DNA from: Flavobacterium sp. N3904
Lineage (GTDB): Bacteria > Bacteroidota > Bacteroidia > Flavobacteriales > Flavobacteriaceae
Direction: 5' to 3'
NCBI RefSeq assembly: GCF_025947305.1
Contig: NZ_CP110009.1
Coordinates: forward strand, 3,265,501-3,329,500
DNA: 64,000 bases
Shown here: in pieces, positions 34,865 through 44,364 of the stretch
Numbering within the stretch: position 1 is the first letter of the stretch
How the letters are laid out: each line of letters opens with the position of its first letter
Made by a program: the position numbers and the translations under genes
Notes under the pieces: model-generated
Told to the model about the DNA's origin: nothing
The model's input: only the letters and a program-made list of their open reading frames with translations
Database searches by the model: none

Positions 34865-34885
34865 CTAAACTTTCCCATACCTTTG
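34854..34885 (+). promoter_or_regulatory. Housekeeping promoter before the DUF4258 gene
   Basis: TTG at 34854-34856, 21 bases, TACCTTTG at 34878-34885; ATG at 34901. Fits the Bacteroidota -33/-7 pattern. It differs from the composite promoters by having the full TA and the TTG at the normal distance. Confidence 0.7.
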
Positions 34886-34900
34886 CGCAAAAATTAAAAT

Positions 34901-35275
34901 ATGAATTTCGTACAACGTTTTGCATACTACTTAGTAGGTTTGATAATGGGTTTATTTGTGGTAGCAGCAATATTTAGTGGAAAAGATACCCGATGTAATT
35001 ATTTTCCAAATGCAAGAGTTTTAAATAATTTAAGCACAAAGCCTTTCTCTTATTCTGATAAAGCTTCCTTGATTTTATCACAAAAATGGGTAGACACCAC
35101 CGATATTAAGAACACTTTAAAATTGGGAGATGTAGATTTTGACAAAAGTAATATACCGTACAAAAAAGGGAAATTATATGTAATTGAAGGCAAAACCAGA
35201 AAAAACCAAGAAATCATAATTAAAGTAACTAATTACGAAAACAAAGCAGTACTTGAAGACATAATCAAGAAATAA
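34901..35275 (+). CDS. DUF4258 domain protein
   Basis: A 124-residue protein with an N-terminal hydrophobic segment (about 9-26) that could be a membrane anchor, then a small domain with CNYFPNARVLNNLSTKPF. DUF4258 proteins commonly follow ald in Flavobacteriaceae; no function known. Confidence 0.8.
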   Translation: MNFVQRFAYYLVGLIMGLFVVAAIFSGKDTRCNYFPNARVLNNLSTKPFSYSDKASLILSQKWVDTTDIKNTLKLGDVDFDKSNIPYKKGKLYVIEGKTRKNQEIIIKVTNYENKAVLEDIIKK

Positions 35276-35283
35276 ACATACTA

Positions 35284-35310
35284 AACTCTTCCTCGCGAAG
35301 AGTTTTTTTA
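35284..35310 (+). terminator. Intrinsic terminator
   Basis: AACTCTTC (35284-35291) / GAAGAGTT (35297-35304) with loop CTCGC, then seven T or more. Ends the DUF4258 gene. Confidence 0.85.
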
Positions 35311-35355
35311 TTGCTTTTTTTGGAGCAAAAAAAGAGGAATAATCAGGAAACATGG

Positions 35356-35427
35356 TACCCGCTATTCGTTGCAATCTTTTTATTTTTAAAGAAAAAACAA
35401 AAAGGATTTCCACTTCTATCGGGGCTA
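35356..35427. repeat. REP-like hairpin repeat, copy B
   Basis: Shares GCTAT(T/C)CG, GCAATCTTTT, AAAGGATTTCCACT and CTATC(A/G)GGGCTA with copy A at 29751-29825, in the same order and orientation. The arms form an imperfect hairpin. Confidence 0.75.
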
Positions 35428-35479
35428 AAATCAAACATAGTGCCTCTTTGTTATTATTTACAATCAAAACTAAAAGCAA

Positions 35480-35513
35480 AAAACCATAACTCAAATCAAT
35501 GAATTATGGTTTT
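35480..35513. terminator. Bidirectional terminator
   Basis: AAAACCATAA (35480-35489) / TTATGGTTTT (35504-35513), 10 bp. It is downstream of purC on the minus strand. Confidence 0.7.
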
Positions 35514-35535
35514 ATTTTTAGCAATATTATCCTAA

Positions 35536-36489
35536 TTATCTTTGTGCTAAGTAAGCCAAAACGTTTTTCTCAATTCTTTCATTAATATTCGAAATATCTG
35601 CTTTTACAAATTTTTCGCCTAGAATATTTTCGTATAATTCGATATATCTATCCGAAACCGTTTCGATATATTCATCTGTCATATCAGGAATACTTTGCCC
35701 TTCCAAGCCTTGAAAACCATTCTGGATCAACCAGCGTCTTACGAATTCTTTTGACAATTGTTTTTGTTCTTCGCCTTTGTCCTGTCTTTCCTGATATCCT
35801 TCAGAATAGAAATAACGAGAAGAATCTGGAGTATGAATTTCATCGATCAATACAATAACACCATCTTTTGTTTTTCCAAATTCGTATTTAGTATCGACCA
35901 AAATCAAACCACGACTGGCTGCAATCTCTGTTCCTCTTTCAAACAAAGCACGAGTATATTTTTCTAATACTAAATAATCTTCTTCAGTAACTATACCTTT
36001 AGCCAAAATGTCTTCATGAGAAATATCTTCATCATGAGAACCATTATCCGCTTTGGTAGTTGGAGTGATTATTGGTTCTGGAAATTTATCATTTTCCTTC
36101 AAACCTTCAGCCATTGTTACACCACAAATTTGTCTTTTCCCAAGAGCATATTCACGAGCAGCGTGACCTGAAAGATAGCCACGAATCACCATTTCTACTT
36201 TAAAAGGTTCACACAAATGTCCAACAGCAACACTTGGATCCGGAGTAGCAATTAACCAGTTGGGTACAATATCTTGAGTCAATTCCATGAATTTTGTAGC
36301 AATCTGATTCAAAATTTGCCCTTTGTATGGAATTCCCTTTGGCAAAACGACATCAAATGCCGAAAGCCTGTCTGTAGCGATCATTACAAGTAAATCGTCA
36401 TTGATATTGTAAACTTCTCTTACTTTTCCTCTATAAACTGATTTTTGATTGGGAAAATTAAAATTGGTAGTGGTAATTGTATTGCTCAT
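35536..36489 (-). CDS. purC: SAICAR synthase
   Basis: Phosphoribosylaminoimidazole-succinocarboxamide synthase, 317 residues, step of de novo purine synthesis joining CAIR and aspartate with ATP. Recognisable: [11 protein letters not shown] near the start, [35 protein letters not shown] and LVDTKYEFG followed by [13 protein letters not shown]. The length is that of the longer bacterial/fungal-like form. Confidence 0.95.
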   Translation of the reverse strand: MSNTITTTNFNFPNQKSVYRGKVREVYNINDDLLVMIATDRLSAFDVVLPKGIPYKGQILNQIATKFMELTQDIVPNWLIATPDPSVAVGHLCEPFKVEMVIRGYLSGHAAREYALGKRQICGVTMAEGLKENDKFPEPIITPTTKADNGSHDEDISHEDILAKGIVTEEDYLVLEKYTRALFERGTEIAASRGLILVDTKYEFGKTKDGVIVLIDEIHTPDSSRYFYSEGYQERQDKGEEQKQLSKEFVRRWLIQNGFQGLEGQSIPDMTDEYIETVSDRYIELYENILGEKFVKADISNINERIEKNVLAYLAQR

Positions 36490-36522
36490 CAGTAGTGTAT
36501 TGTGTTATTGTTTTTATGAATG

Positions 36523-36553
36523 CAAATTTAAAACTAATTAATAGAGAACGCAA
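36523..36553 (-). promoter_or_regulatory. purC promoter (-33/-7)
   Basis: On the minus strand TTG (36551-36553), 20 bases, TAAATTTG (36523-36530). Standard housekeeping spacing. Confidence 0.65.
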
Positions 36554-36637
36554 GTAGTAAGCAAAATAGGAATTAAAAAAAGGAAAAGTAATTCAAAAAT
36601 ACTTATTCATTGAAATCCATTCTTTAGAGATTCAAAA

Positions 36638-37447
36638 TTATAACTGCATAATATTCGATAAATACTTGGCAACCCCATCTTCATCATTGGATGAAATCAC
36701 TTCCAAATGAGATAATTTATTTTTTAAATTTTCTGGTGCATTCCCCATAATTAATCCTATTCCAGCAGCACCCAACATTTTTTCATCATTAAATCCATCA
36801 CCAAAAGAAACCGATTCCTCAAAAGAATAACCTTCCATTTCGAGAATTTTAGCAATCGCTACACTTTTATCAACCGATTTGTCCATAAATTCCAAACAAA
36901 TAGGCAAACTAAAAGCATGACTAAACACATCCGAATGATTTTCAAGAATTTTGTCTTTTAAATCCACTAATTTTTGATGATCATCATGCGTAAAAAATAT
37001 TTTAATAGCACTAAAATTATCTAATGTTGCAAAATCAACCACTTCGGGTGGATAGGCCAAATCTTTTTGAAAAGCATTTAACTTTTTATTCGTTTTTGAG
37101 GTTTGCCAGACCGTTTCTTTAAACAAAACCGTTGTTATTTCTGGGTCGATATCCAATGACAGAATTGATTTGACAGCATCTCCTTCTAAATTAAAAGAAT
37201 ATAAAAGTTCTTTTTGGGGTGAATGAATCCTTGCTCCATTTGAAGTTACCAGATAAACAGGAAGTTCCAGACTGCTGATTATTGCCATGGCATCCATGTG
37301 ATGACGTCCTGTTGCAACGATAATTAAATAATTTTGTTCATGTAGCTCTTTAAAAACTGATTTGGTATAGGCAGATATTGTATGGTCTGAGTTGAGTAAT
37401 GTCCCGTCTAGATCGCTAATTACTACTTTAATTTTTCTTTTCGACAT
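36638..37447 (-). CDS. HAD superfamily phosphatase (Cof type)
   Basis: A 269-residue HAD hydrolase of the Cof-type IIB group: motif I VISDLDGTLLNSDH (about 9-22), motif II VATGRHH, and motif IV GDGFNDEKMLGAAG (about 215-230). Probably acts on small sugar phosphates or flavin phosphates; the substrate is unknown. Has its own promoter. Confidence 0.9.
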   Translation of the reverse strand: MSKRKIKVVISDLDGTLLNSDHTISAYTKSVFKELHEQNYLIIVATGRHHMDAMAIISSLELPVYLVTSNGARIHSPQKELLYSFNLEGDAVKSILSLDIDPEITTVLFKETVWQTSKTNKKLNAFQKDLAYPPEVVDFATLDNFSAIKIFFTHDDHQKLVDLKDKILENHSDVFSHAFSLPICLEFMDKSVDKSVAIAKILEMEGYSFEESVSFGDGFNDEKMLGAAGIGLIMGNAPENLKNKLSHLEVISSNDEDGVAKYLSNIMQL

Positions 37448-37478
37448 TTTTTATTTCAAATTCATTTATAACACATTC

Positions 37479-37509
37479 CAAATTTATTGCATTTCAAGAA
37501 GATACCCAA
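37479..37509 (-). promoter_or_regulatory. HAD phosphatase promoter (-33/-7)
   Basis: Minus strand TTG (37507-37509), 20 bases, TAAATTTG (37479-37486). Confidence 0.65.
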
Positions 37510-37608
37510 AAAGTTGATCACTTATAAAACGCTTTTAACTTAATTATATCGATATGTTAACTTTAATTGGCAAATCAAATCCAGAACTGACAATCACCCA
37601 CTTTTTAA

Positions 37609-37645
37609 ACAAAAAAAAAAGAGAAACTCAGCAATTGAGTTTCTC
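37609..37645 (-). terminator. phoH terminator
   Basis: GAGAAACTCA (37621-37630) / TGAGTTTCTC (37636-37645). On the minus strand the stem is followed by a T run (A at 37609-37620). Ends phoH. Confidence 0.88.
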
Positions 37646-37697
37646 CTTTGTATTTTTTGCGTTTGAATATAATTGTTAAAAACAGTGATTTTTCAAC

Positions 37698-38651
37698 TTA
37701 ATAATCATTGTTTTCAATTTGTTTGTAAGCATCAATAACTTTTTTGACCAATCGATGACGTACAATATCTTTGTCATCGAGATAAATAATACCAATTCCG
37801 TCAACATCTTTTAAAACCAATATCGCTTCTTTCAGTCCGGAAATGGTTCTTCGCGGCAAATCAACTTGGCCTGGGTCTCCGGTTATCATAAACTTAGCGC
37901 TTTTTCCCATGCGGGTCAAAAACATTTTCATTTGCGAATGTGTCGTATTTTGAGCTTCGTCCAAAATCACAAAAGCATGGTCTAGTGTTCGTCCGCGCAT
38001 AAAAGCCAATGGTGCAATTTGGATAATTCCTTTTAGGATATAGTCTTCCAATTTCTCATTGGGAAGCATATCCCGCAGCGCATCGTATAAAGGTTGCATG
38101 TATGGATCCAGCTTTTCTTTCATATCGCCGGGAAGAAAACCAAGGTTTTCGCCAGCTTCAACAGCGGGACGGGTAAGAATAATTCGTTTGACTTGTTTTT
38201 CCTTTAGTGCTTTTACGGCCATGGCAACTCCTGTATAGGTTTTCCCTGTTCCGGCAGGACCTACAGCAAAAACCATATCATTTTTCTCCATTGTATCGAC
38301 CAACAACTGTTGATTGGGAGTCATCGGTTTAATGATTTTTCCTCCTACGCCATGAACCAAAATTTTATCATGACCAAAAGCTTTTTTATCATCCTGGTCG
38401 TTGCTTTGAATAACACGTTCTATTACATTATCATCAATTGTATTGTATCTTGTAAAATGCAACATTAATCTCTGAAACCGCTTTTCGAATTCATCTAAAA
38501 TTTCTTTGTCGCCAAAAGCTTTAAGGGTTGTTCCCCGAGCGACAATTTTTAATTTTGGATAATATTTTTTAATAGACTCCAAATGTGAGTCCTGAGTACC
38601 CCAAAAATCTTTTGGAGCAATGTCGATGAGCTCGATGATTCTTTCGTTCAA
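37698..38651 (-). CDS. phoH: PhoH-like ATPase
   Basis: A 317-residue PhoH family protein: KH-like N-terminal region (about 35-60), Walker A FAVGPAGTGKTYTGVAMA (about 125-140), Walker B FVILDEAQNTTHSQMK (about 230-245) and TGDPGQVDLP. PhoH proteins are ATP-dependent RNA helicase or nuclease-like enzymes often near ribosome and RNA genes; no phosphate-starvation role is certain here. Confidence 0.93.
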   Translation of the reverse strand: MNERIIELIDIAPKDFWGTQDSHLESIKKYYPKLKIVARGTTLKAFGDKEILDEFEKRFQRLMLHFTRYNTIDDNVIERVIQSNDQDDKKAFGHDKILVHGVGGKIIKPMTPNQQLLVDTMEKNDMVFAVGPAGTGKTYTGVAMAVKALKEKQVKRIILTRPAVEAGENLGFLPGDMKEKLDPYMQPLYDALRDMLPNEKLEDYILKGIIQIAPLAFMRGRTLDHAFVILDEAQNTTHSQMKMFLTRMGKSAKFMITGDPGQVDLPRRTISGLKEAILVLKDVDGIGIIYLDDKDIVRHRLVKKVIDAYKQIENNDY

Positions 38652-38803
38652 AATAAGAAGTTTTTAAGTTAATTAATTTAGAAACAAATCAATTCTAATA
38701 TTTACGCTGTGATACTTTTACATCACAGTTTTAAATTTTTAAATAGGTAAATAATACTAAAAAACATCTTTCTAGAAATTATGGGATTTTTCTAGTTTTA
38801 AAA

Positions 38804-39076
38804 TTATACGTTGGCTAACAATTTTTTTAGCATCGATTCATTTAATAAATCAGATACTTTTATGGTACTAAGATCGCAAAGATTACCTGTATAAATCAGT
38901 ACGATCTCTTTTTCATTTGATTGTTGCACTTTTACAACCTCAATTTTTTCTTTTTTAAGTTCATTTTTAATGCCTGAAAAATCATCGCTATTTATTATTG
39001 AATTGGACGATCCTTTCTGACTAAATGAATATAGACTACAAAAGAAAAGAAATAAAATAAAAATTGACTTTGACAT
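38804..39076 (-). CDS. Small secreted hypothetical protein
   Basis: A 90-residue protein with a signal peptide (about 1-20, ending YSFSQ) and a short acidic/basic remainder. No domain recognised. It is a single gene between phoH and the SAM hydrolase gene. Confidence 0.6.
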   Translation of the reverse strand: MSKSIFILFLFFCSLYSFSQKGSSNSIINSDDFSGIKNELKKEKIEVVKVQQSNEKEIVLIYTGNLCDLSTIKVSDLLNESMLKKLLANV

Positions 39077-39130
39077 ACATTTTGTTTTAATTCAAATAAA
39101 AAATCTATTCAAATAAAGGTTAAAATACTT

Positions 39131-39138
39131 TAGCTTTG
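39131..39138 (+). promoter_or_regulatory. -7 box before SAM hydrolase gene
   Basis: TAGCTTTG fits TAnnTTTG and lies 66 bases before the ATG at 39205. No convincing TTG at 19-21 bases upstream. Confidence 0.5.
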
Positions 39139-39204
39139 CATTTCTCAAATTTAGTAAAAAATAAGTTTCGGCACCGATAAACGTCAATAGTTATAAACAA
39201 TTTT

Positions 39205-40035
39205 ATGTCAATAATTACCCTTACAACCGATTACGGCTTAAAAGACCACTTTGTAGGTGCGTTAAAAGGGAAAATAATATCTGAGTATTCTGACGCCACA
39301 ATTATTGACATTTCTCACGACATAGACCCATTCAACACTGTCGAAGCAAGTTACATTATTTCGGCATCATATGCAAGTTTTCCAAAAGGGACTGTTCATA
39401 TTATTGGAGTTGATTTGGAATCCAACAAAGAAAATCAGCATATTGCCATGCAATGGAACGATCATTTCTTTATTGCAGCTGATAATGGCATCTTGAGCAT
39501 GCTTTCGCAAAAGATAATCCCACAAAAAATAGTCGCAATAACCATCCATGACCGCTTGCATACCGATGCTTCCGATCTGGATGTTTTTGTAACCGTAGCT
39601 TGTCATATTGCCAAGGGAGGTGTCCTTAATGTGATTGGAAAGGAAATCAACAACTTAAAACAAGTGACGGATTTGCAAGTAACTTTATCAGATGACGGAA
39701 GTCAATTAAAAGGGAATGTAATTTATATCGACCATTTTGGGAATGTCGTAACCAATATTTCCAAAAAACAATTTTTAGAATCTGCCAAAGCGAGGGATTA
39801 TGAAATTATATTCAAAAACCAAACAATAAAAACAATTCTGCCATATTATTCTGCCATTGCCAATTCAGAAAAATATCCCGTAAAATATTATGAAGGGCAA
39901 AAATTGGCGATTTTCAACGAAGCCGGTTTTCTCGAAATTGCTCTTTTTAGAAGCAATCCTTTAACTGTAGGTTCGGCGAGTACATTATTGGGGCTCAATT
40001 ATAGAGATGTGGTTTCGGTACAATTTAAGAATTAA
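39205..40035 (+). CDS. SAM hydrolase/SAM-dependent halogenase family (DUF62)
   Basis: A 276-residue enzyme of the DUF62 family: LTTDYGLKDHFVGALKG at the start (SAM-binding Asp), ADNGILSM (about residue 93-100) and a C-terminal domain with VIYIDHFGNVVTNI. Hydrolases of this family split S-adenosylmethionine into adenosine and methionine; the fluorinase/chlorinase branch has an extra loop that is not evident here. Also seen as part of Bacteroidota core genome. Confidence 0.88.
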   Translation: MSIITLTTDYGLKDHFVGALKGKIISEYSDATIIDISHDIDPFNTVEASYIISASYASFPKGTVHIIGVDLESNKENQHIAMQWNDHFFIAADNGILSMLSQKIIPQKIVAITIHDRLHTDASDLDVFVTVACHIAKGGVLNVIGKEINNLKQVTDLQVTLSDDGSQLKGNVIYIDHFGNVVTNISKKQFLESAKARDYEIIFKNQTIKTILPYYSAIANSEKYPVKYYEGQKLAIFNEAGFLEIALFRSNPLTVGSASTLLGLNYRDVVSVQFKN

Positions 40036-40130
40036 GATTGCAGATTTCAGAATAAAGATCTTAAAGAAGAATACAGATTTTAAATTGCCATTGATGTTCA
40101 TATTGCTTTTACATTAAATAAAATATAAAA

Positions 40131-40427
40131 ATGTTTGTACGAATAGTAAAACTGAGTTTTCATGAGGAAAACATTCCTGCTTTTTTGGAAAATTTCGAAT
40201 TAATGAAAGATAAAATACGGAATGCTCCCGGAAATCGTTTTCTGGAATTGTATCAGGATAAGGACAACAAAAACATTTTCTTTACCTATAGTTATTGGGA
40301 AACCGAAGCAGATTTAGAAAATTATCGAAATTCTGAGCTTTTTAATACCGTTTGGACATTTACCAAACAATTATTCAATGCAAAACCTGAGGCTTGGAGC
40401 GTTGATAAATTAGTAAGTTTACAGTAA
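40131..40427 (+). CDS. ABM-family putative quinol monooxygenase
   Basis: A 98-residue protein with the ferredoxin-like antibiotic biosynthesis monooxygenase fold (FVRIVKLSFHEENIPAFLENF; FFTYSYWETEADLENYRNSELF). Function in this organism unknown. Confidence 0.82.
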   Translation: MFVRIVKLSFHEENIPAFLENFELMKDKIRNAPGNRFLELYQDKDNKNIFFTYSYWETEADLENYRNSELFNTVWTFTKQLFNAKPEAWSVDKLVSLQ

Positions 40428-40458
40428 GCCTATTTTAGATTTCAGATAAAAAACTTAG

Positions 40459-40466
40459 TATATTTG
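40459..40466 (+). promoter_or_regulatory. -7 box before gldF
   Basis: TATATTTG fits TAnnTTTG, 55 bases before the gldF ATG at 40521. Confidence 0.5.
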
Positions 40467-40520
40467 CGCCTTTGTGGCAAATAAAAGATCAAAAAAATCA
40501 TCTATTAAACAAAAAAATAA

Positions 40521-41246
40521 ATGAAGTCAATCGTATTTCGCGAAATAAAATCCTTTTTTGGTTCACCAATCGGATATTTGGTAATTGCCCTTTTCTTGAT
40601 TGGAAACGGCTTATTCCTTTGGGTATTCGAAGGGGATTATAATATTCTAAACACTGGTTTTGCCGATTTAACACCCTTTTTCACACTGGCTCCATGGATT
40701 TTAATTTTCTTGATTCCTGCAGTAACTATGCGCAGTTTCTCTGATGAAAAAAAACAAGGCACTCTTGAATTATTACTCACAAAACCAATTAGTCTTTGGG
40801 AGATTGTAAACGGAAAATTCTTGGGGGCTTTTCTATTAATTGTAATGGCTATTATTCCAACTTTTATTTATGTAGAAGTGATATGGAATTTGGGTGCTCC
40901 CGAAGGAAATCTGGATTTAGGAAGTACACTTGGTTCTTATTTTGGATTATTGTTTTTAATTGCGGCATATTCGGCTATTGGAATTTTTACTTCATCTGTT
41001 TCCGAAAACCAGATTGTTTCTTTTATCATTGCCGTTTTTCTATGCTTCTTTTTCTATTTTGGATTTCAAGCATTAGCATCTGTTTTGCCAAGCTTTTCCA
41101 ATTTCATTTCTTATTTCGGAATGCAAGATCATTACAAGAGTATGAGCCGAGGAGTTATAGACACAAGAGACGTTATTTACTTTGCAAGTATTACGGTTTT
41201 GTTCCTTTCTTTCACAGTCTTTAATTTAAAATCTATTAAATCGTAA
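40521..41246 (+). CDS. gldF: Gliding motility ABC permease GldF
   Basis: A 241-residue ABC-2-type permease with six membrane segments (LVIALFLIGNGLFLWVF; LAPWILIFLIPAVTMRSF; LLIVMAIIPTFIYVEVIW and others). In Flavobacterium, GldA-GldF-GldG form an ABC transporter needed for gliding. Stop codon overlaps the gldG start by one base (TAATG). gldA is not in the window, as expected for the usual separate location. Confidence 0.95.
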   Translation: MKSIVFREIKSFFGSPIGYLVIALFLIGNGLFLWVFEGDYNILNTGFADLTPFFTLAPWILIFLIPAVTMRSFSDEKKQGTLELLLTKPISLWEIVNGKFLGAFLLIVMAIIPTFIYVEVIWNLGAPEGNLDLGSTLGSYFGLLFLIAAYSAIGIFTSSVSENQIVSFIIAVFLCFFFYFGFQALASVLPSFSNFISYFGMQDHYKSMSRGVIDTRDVIYFASITVLFLSFTVFNLKSIKS

Positions 41247-42931
41247 TGAGAGCATTCAATATAAAAAACGCCAAATCATTATTGATTACTATTGCAGTAG
41301 TATTACTTTTAAATATTGTTAGCAATTTCTTTTTTCATCGTTTTGATTTAACTCAGGATCATCGCTATACGCTATCTCCTACTACTTTAAAGATTCTTAA
41401 AGACGTAAAGAATCCACTATCCATAAAAGTCTATCTGCAAGGGGAATTACCTGCAGAATTCAAGCGATTACAACTGGAATCCCAACAACTTTTGGAGGAG
41501 TTTCAAGCCTATAATTCTAATATTATCATCGAATTTGTAGATCCGCTGGAGAACAAAGACGAAACTATGGACAATATCAAAGAACTATATAGAAAAGGCT
41601 TAACTCCAATAAATATTACTGTTGACGACAAAGGAAAACAGTCCCAATCGATGGTTTTTCCTTGGGCAATTGCTGTTTATAACAACAAGGAAGTAAATAT
41701 TCCGCTGTTGAAGAATCTGATGGGAGCTTCTACAACACAAAAAGTAATTGGATCTGTTCAACATCTTGAATATTCTATTTCGGATGGAATCAATAAAATA
41801 TCCAAAGACAAACAAAAGAAAGTTGCTATCATCAAAGGAAATGGAGAACTTCAGGAACGACACATTGCTAAATTCCTAATGCAAGTGCGTGAAAGTTATT
41901 TCATCGGGCCTTTTACGTTGGATTCGGTTGTCAAAAATCCAGAAGGAACTTTACAATCATTACAGAATTATGATTTGGCAGTCATTGCCAAACCAACCGA
42001 AGCTTTTACCGATGAAGAAAAACTAGTTTTAGATCAATTCATCATAAATGGCGGAAAAACCCTTTGGCTTATTGATCAGGTCAATGCCGAAATGGACAGC
42101 CTTTATAATCCATCGGGAGCAACATTAGCATTTCCAAAAGACTTGAATTTAAACGATATGCTCTTCAAATACGGAGTACGTATCAATCCTGACTTGGTCA
42201 AAGACGAACAAGGAAGTCCAATAAAACTGGCTAGCGGAGAACAAGGAAGTGCAACACAATACCAGGATTTTAACTGGAAATTTGCACCTCAGGTATATCC
42301 TATCAGCAAACATCCCATTGTGAAAAATTTGGGCGGCATCAAATTTGATTTTGCCAATGCGATGGATACTTTGAAAAACGGCATTAAGAAAACAGTATTG
42401 TTGCAGTCTTCTCCTTATTCAAAAAAAATAGGAACTCCTGTTGAAATCAACCTGAATATTGTATCGGAACAAACTTCTCCAGCTGATTACCTCAATAAAG
42501 GAAATATTCCAATGGCAGTATTATTAGAAGGTAAATTCCATTCTATGTTTGAGAACCGTGTTTTACCTTTTGAAGACAAATCATTCGAAACTACCGGAAA
42601 AGAGAGCAAAATGATTGTGATTTCGGATGGAGATATTATAAAAAACCAATTGGACAAAACAGGACAACCGGTTGAATTGGGCTATGACCAACGCTCAGGG
42701 AATTTATACGACAACAAAGATTTTATGATGAATTGTGTGAATTATCTACTGGATGATACGGGACTTATTAACATTCGTAGCAAGGATCTAGATTTACCAT
42801 TGTTGGATAAAGAAAAAGTGTATGAAAATTATACCTTTACACAGTTCCTAACTATCGGACTACCACTTCTAATTTTGTTCTTATTTGGTATCGGATTTAC
42901 ATTCCTTAGAAAAAGAAAGTACAGTAAATAG
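41246..42931 (+). CDS. gldG: Gliding motility protein GldG
   Basis: A 561-residue protein with N-terminal and C-terminal membrane segments (about 12-30 and 535-553) and a large periplasmic domain with VYLQGELPAEFKRL. It is the partner of GldF in the gliding ABC transporter and is translated coupled to it. Confidence 0.95.
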   Translation: MRAFNIKNAKSLLITIAVVLLLNIVSNFFFHRFDLTQDHRYTLSPTTLKILKDVKNPLSIKVYLQGELPAEFKRLQLESQQLLEEFQAYNSNIIIEFVDPLENKDETMDNIKELYRKGLTPINITVDDKGKQSQSMVFPWAIAVYNNKEVNIPLLKNLMGASTTQKVIGSVQHLEYSISDGINKISKDKQKKVAIIKGNGELQERHIAKFLMQVRESYFIGPFTLDSVVKNPEGTLQSLQNYDLAVIAKPTEAFTDEEKLVLDQFIINGGKTLWLIDQVNAEMDSLYNPSGATLAFPKDLNLNDMLFKYGVRINPDLVKDEQGSPIKLASGEQGSATQYQDFNWKFAPQVYPISKHPIVKNLGGIKFDFANAMDTLKNGIKKTVLLQSSPYSKKIGTPVEINLNIVSEQTSPADYLNKGNIPMAVLLEGKFHSMFENRVLPFEDKSFETTGKESKMIVISDGDIIKNQLDKTGQPVELGYDQRSGNLYDNKDFMMNCVNYLLDDTGLINIRSKDLDLPLLDKEKVYENYTFTQFLTIGLPLLILFLFGIGFTFLRKRKYSK

Positions 42932-42946
42932 ATGTTAATAAAAAAG

Positions 42947-42978
42947 TTGGTTTTCTAGAATAGTTTACAATATATTTG
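42947..42978 (+). promoter_or_regulatory. dnaN promoter (-33/-7)
   Basis: TTG at 42947-42949, 21 bases, TATATTTG at 42971-42978; ATG of dnaN at 43039. Confidence 0.75.
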
Positions 42979-43038
42979 TAAAGTGTATTTCAATTTTTAA
43001 TTCAGAAAAAGCACACCATTAAAAACAAAACAATACAG

Positions 43039-44157
43039 ATGAAATTTATAGTATCGAGTTCGTACTTATTAAAACAATTACAAGTTTTAGGTAGCGTTAT
43101 CAACAATAACAATACTTTACCAATCTTGGACAACTTCTTGTTTGAATTAAATAATAACGAATTAACGGTTTCTGCATCCGATTTGGAGACTACAATGTCA
43201 GCCACATTGGCTATAGACTCTACCAGTAAAGGAAGTGTTGCAGTACCTGCAAAATTATTATTGGAAATTCTTAAAACCTTTCCAGAACAACCCTTAACTT
43301 TCACAGTTGAAGAAAACAGCACTATAGAAATCAGTTCAAACTCAGGAAAATATGCTTTGGCGTATGCTCCGGGAGAAGAATTCCCAAAATCAGTAAACTT
43401 AGACGAACCATCGGTAACGTTAGTTCCCGCAGATGTTTTAGCAACTGCTATTAGCAAAACCATCTTCGCAGCAGGAAACGACGATTTGCGTCCGGTAATG
43501 TCTGGCGTATTCTTCCAGTTTTCGCCAGAAGGTCTGATTTTTGTGGCAACAGACGCTCACAAATTGGTAAAATATGCTCGCACTGATGTAAAAGCATCTC
43601 AAGTAGCTGAGTTTATTATGCCAAAGAAACCTTTAAACATTTTAAAAAGTATCTTAGGCACATCAGATGCTGAAGTAAAAATAGAATACAACGATTCAAA
43701 TGCTACGTTCTCTTTTGACAACTACATTTTATTGTGTCGTTTAATCGATGGAAAATATCCAAATTACGAAGCAGTTATTCCAAAAGAAAATCCAAACAAA
43801 TTGATGATGGATCGTTCTCAATTCTTGAGTTCTGTGCGTCGTGTTGCGATTTTCTCTAACAAAACAACGCACCAAATTCGTTTGAAAGTCGCTGGAGCAG
43901 AATTAAACATTTCTGCCGAAGATATAGACTACTCAAACAAAGCCGAAGAAAGATTGACTTGTGATTACCAAGGAGACGATATGCAAATAGGTTTCAACTC
44001 TCGTTTCTTAACCGAAATGTTAAACAACCTGCAATCTGACATGATTATGCTCGAAATGTCATTACCTAACAGAGCTGGAATTCTAACTCCTATAGATGGA
44101 CTAGAAGAAGGCGAAACCGTAACTATGCTTGTAATGCCAGTCATGCTTAACAGCTAG
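43039..44157 (+). CDS. dnaN: DNA polymerase III sliding clamp (beta subunit)
   Basis: The 372-residue beta clamp, forming a ring around DNA that holds the polymerase. Three clamp domains of about 120 residues; recognisable elements include VSSSYLLKQLQVLGSVINNNNTLPILDNFLF, FAAGNDDLRPVMSGVFFQF and the C-terminal VMPVMLNS that carries the partner-binding face. Usual length for the family. Confidence 0.96.
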   Translation: MKFIVSSSYLLKQLQVLGSVINNNNTLPILDNFLFELNNNELTVSASDLETTMSATLAIDSTSKGSVAVPAKLLLEILKTFPEQPLTFTVEENSTIEISSNSGKYALAYAPGEEFPKSVNLDEPSVTLVPADVLATAISKTIFAAGNDDLRPVMSGVFFQFSPEGLIFVATDAHKLVKYARTDVKASQVAEFIMPKKPLNILKSILGTSDAEVKIEYNDSNATFSFDNYILLCRLIDGKYPNYEAVIPKENPNKLMMDRSQFLSSVRRVAIFSNKTTHQIRLKVAGAELNISAEDIDYSNKAEERLTCDYQGDDMQIGFNSRFLTEMLNNLQSDMIMLEMSLPNRAGILTPIDGLEEGETVTMLVMPVMLNS

Positions 44158-44203
44158 TAACCTCAAAATACTAAACTAACCAAAACCATTTTTTTATATT
44201 TGA

Positions 44204-44238
44204 AAAAACCAAAATTCCTAACCAGAGTTTTGGTTTTT
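44204..44238 (+). terminator. dnaN terminator
   Basis: 11-bp stem AAAAACCAAAA (44204-44214) / TTTTGGTTTTT (44228-44238), followed by T. Ends dnaN. Confidence 0.8.
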
Positions 44239-44272
44239 TTTTGACTTATCCAACATTTATTGTTTATTTCTC

Positions 44273-44322
44273 GCTAAGTGGCAAAAACGCAAAGTTTAGG
44301 GCAACATTTTTTGCGTCTTAGC
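44273..44322. repeat. Long-hairpin intergenic repeat (CGCAAAG/CTTTGTG type), copy B
   Basis: GCTAAG (44273-44278) pairs with CTTAGC (44317-44322), and GCAAAAA with TTTTTTGC inside, followed by CTTTGTG at 44325-44331. Lies between dnaN and the convergent MutS-like gene. Similar wording to 29890-29961 and 61915-62032. Confidence 0.5.
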
Positions 44323-44364
44323 AACTTTGTGTGAACTTATCTCACTAAACTTAAAAACTTATTT

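Noticed and set aside
34878..34885. ACCTTTG upstream of the DUF4258 gene as a tenth composite promoter
   Set aside because: It has the full TACCTTTG box and a TTG at 21 bases, and neither GTAAC at 22 bases nor GTRAAT further up, so it is an ordinary housekeeping promoter.
40796..41224. 142-codon frame inside gldF
   Set aside because: It is an out-of-frame shadow, rich in Cys and Phe, fully inside a well-supported gene.
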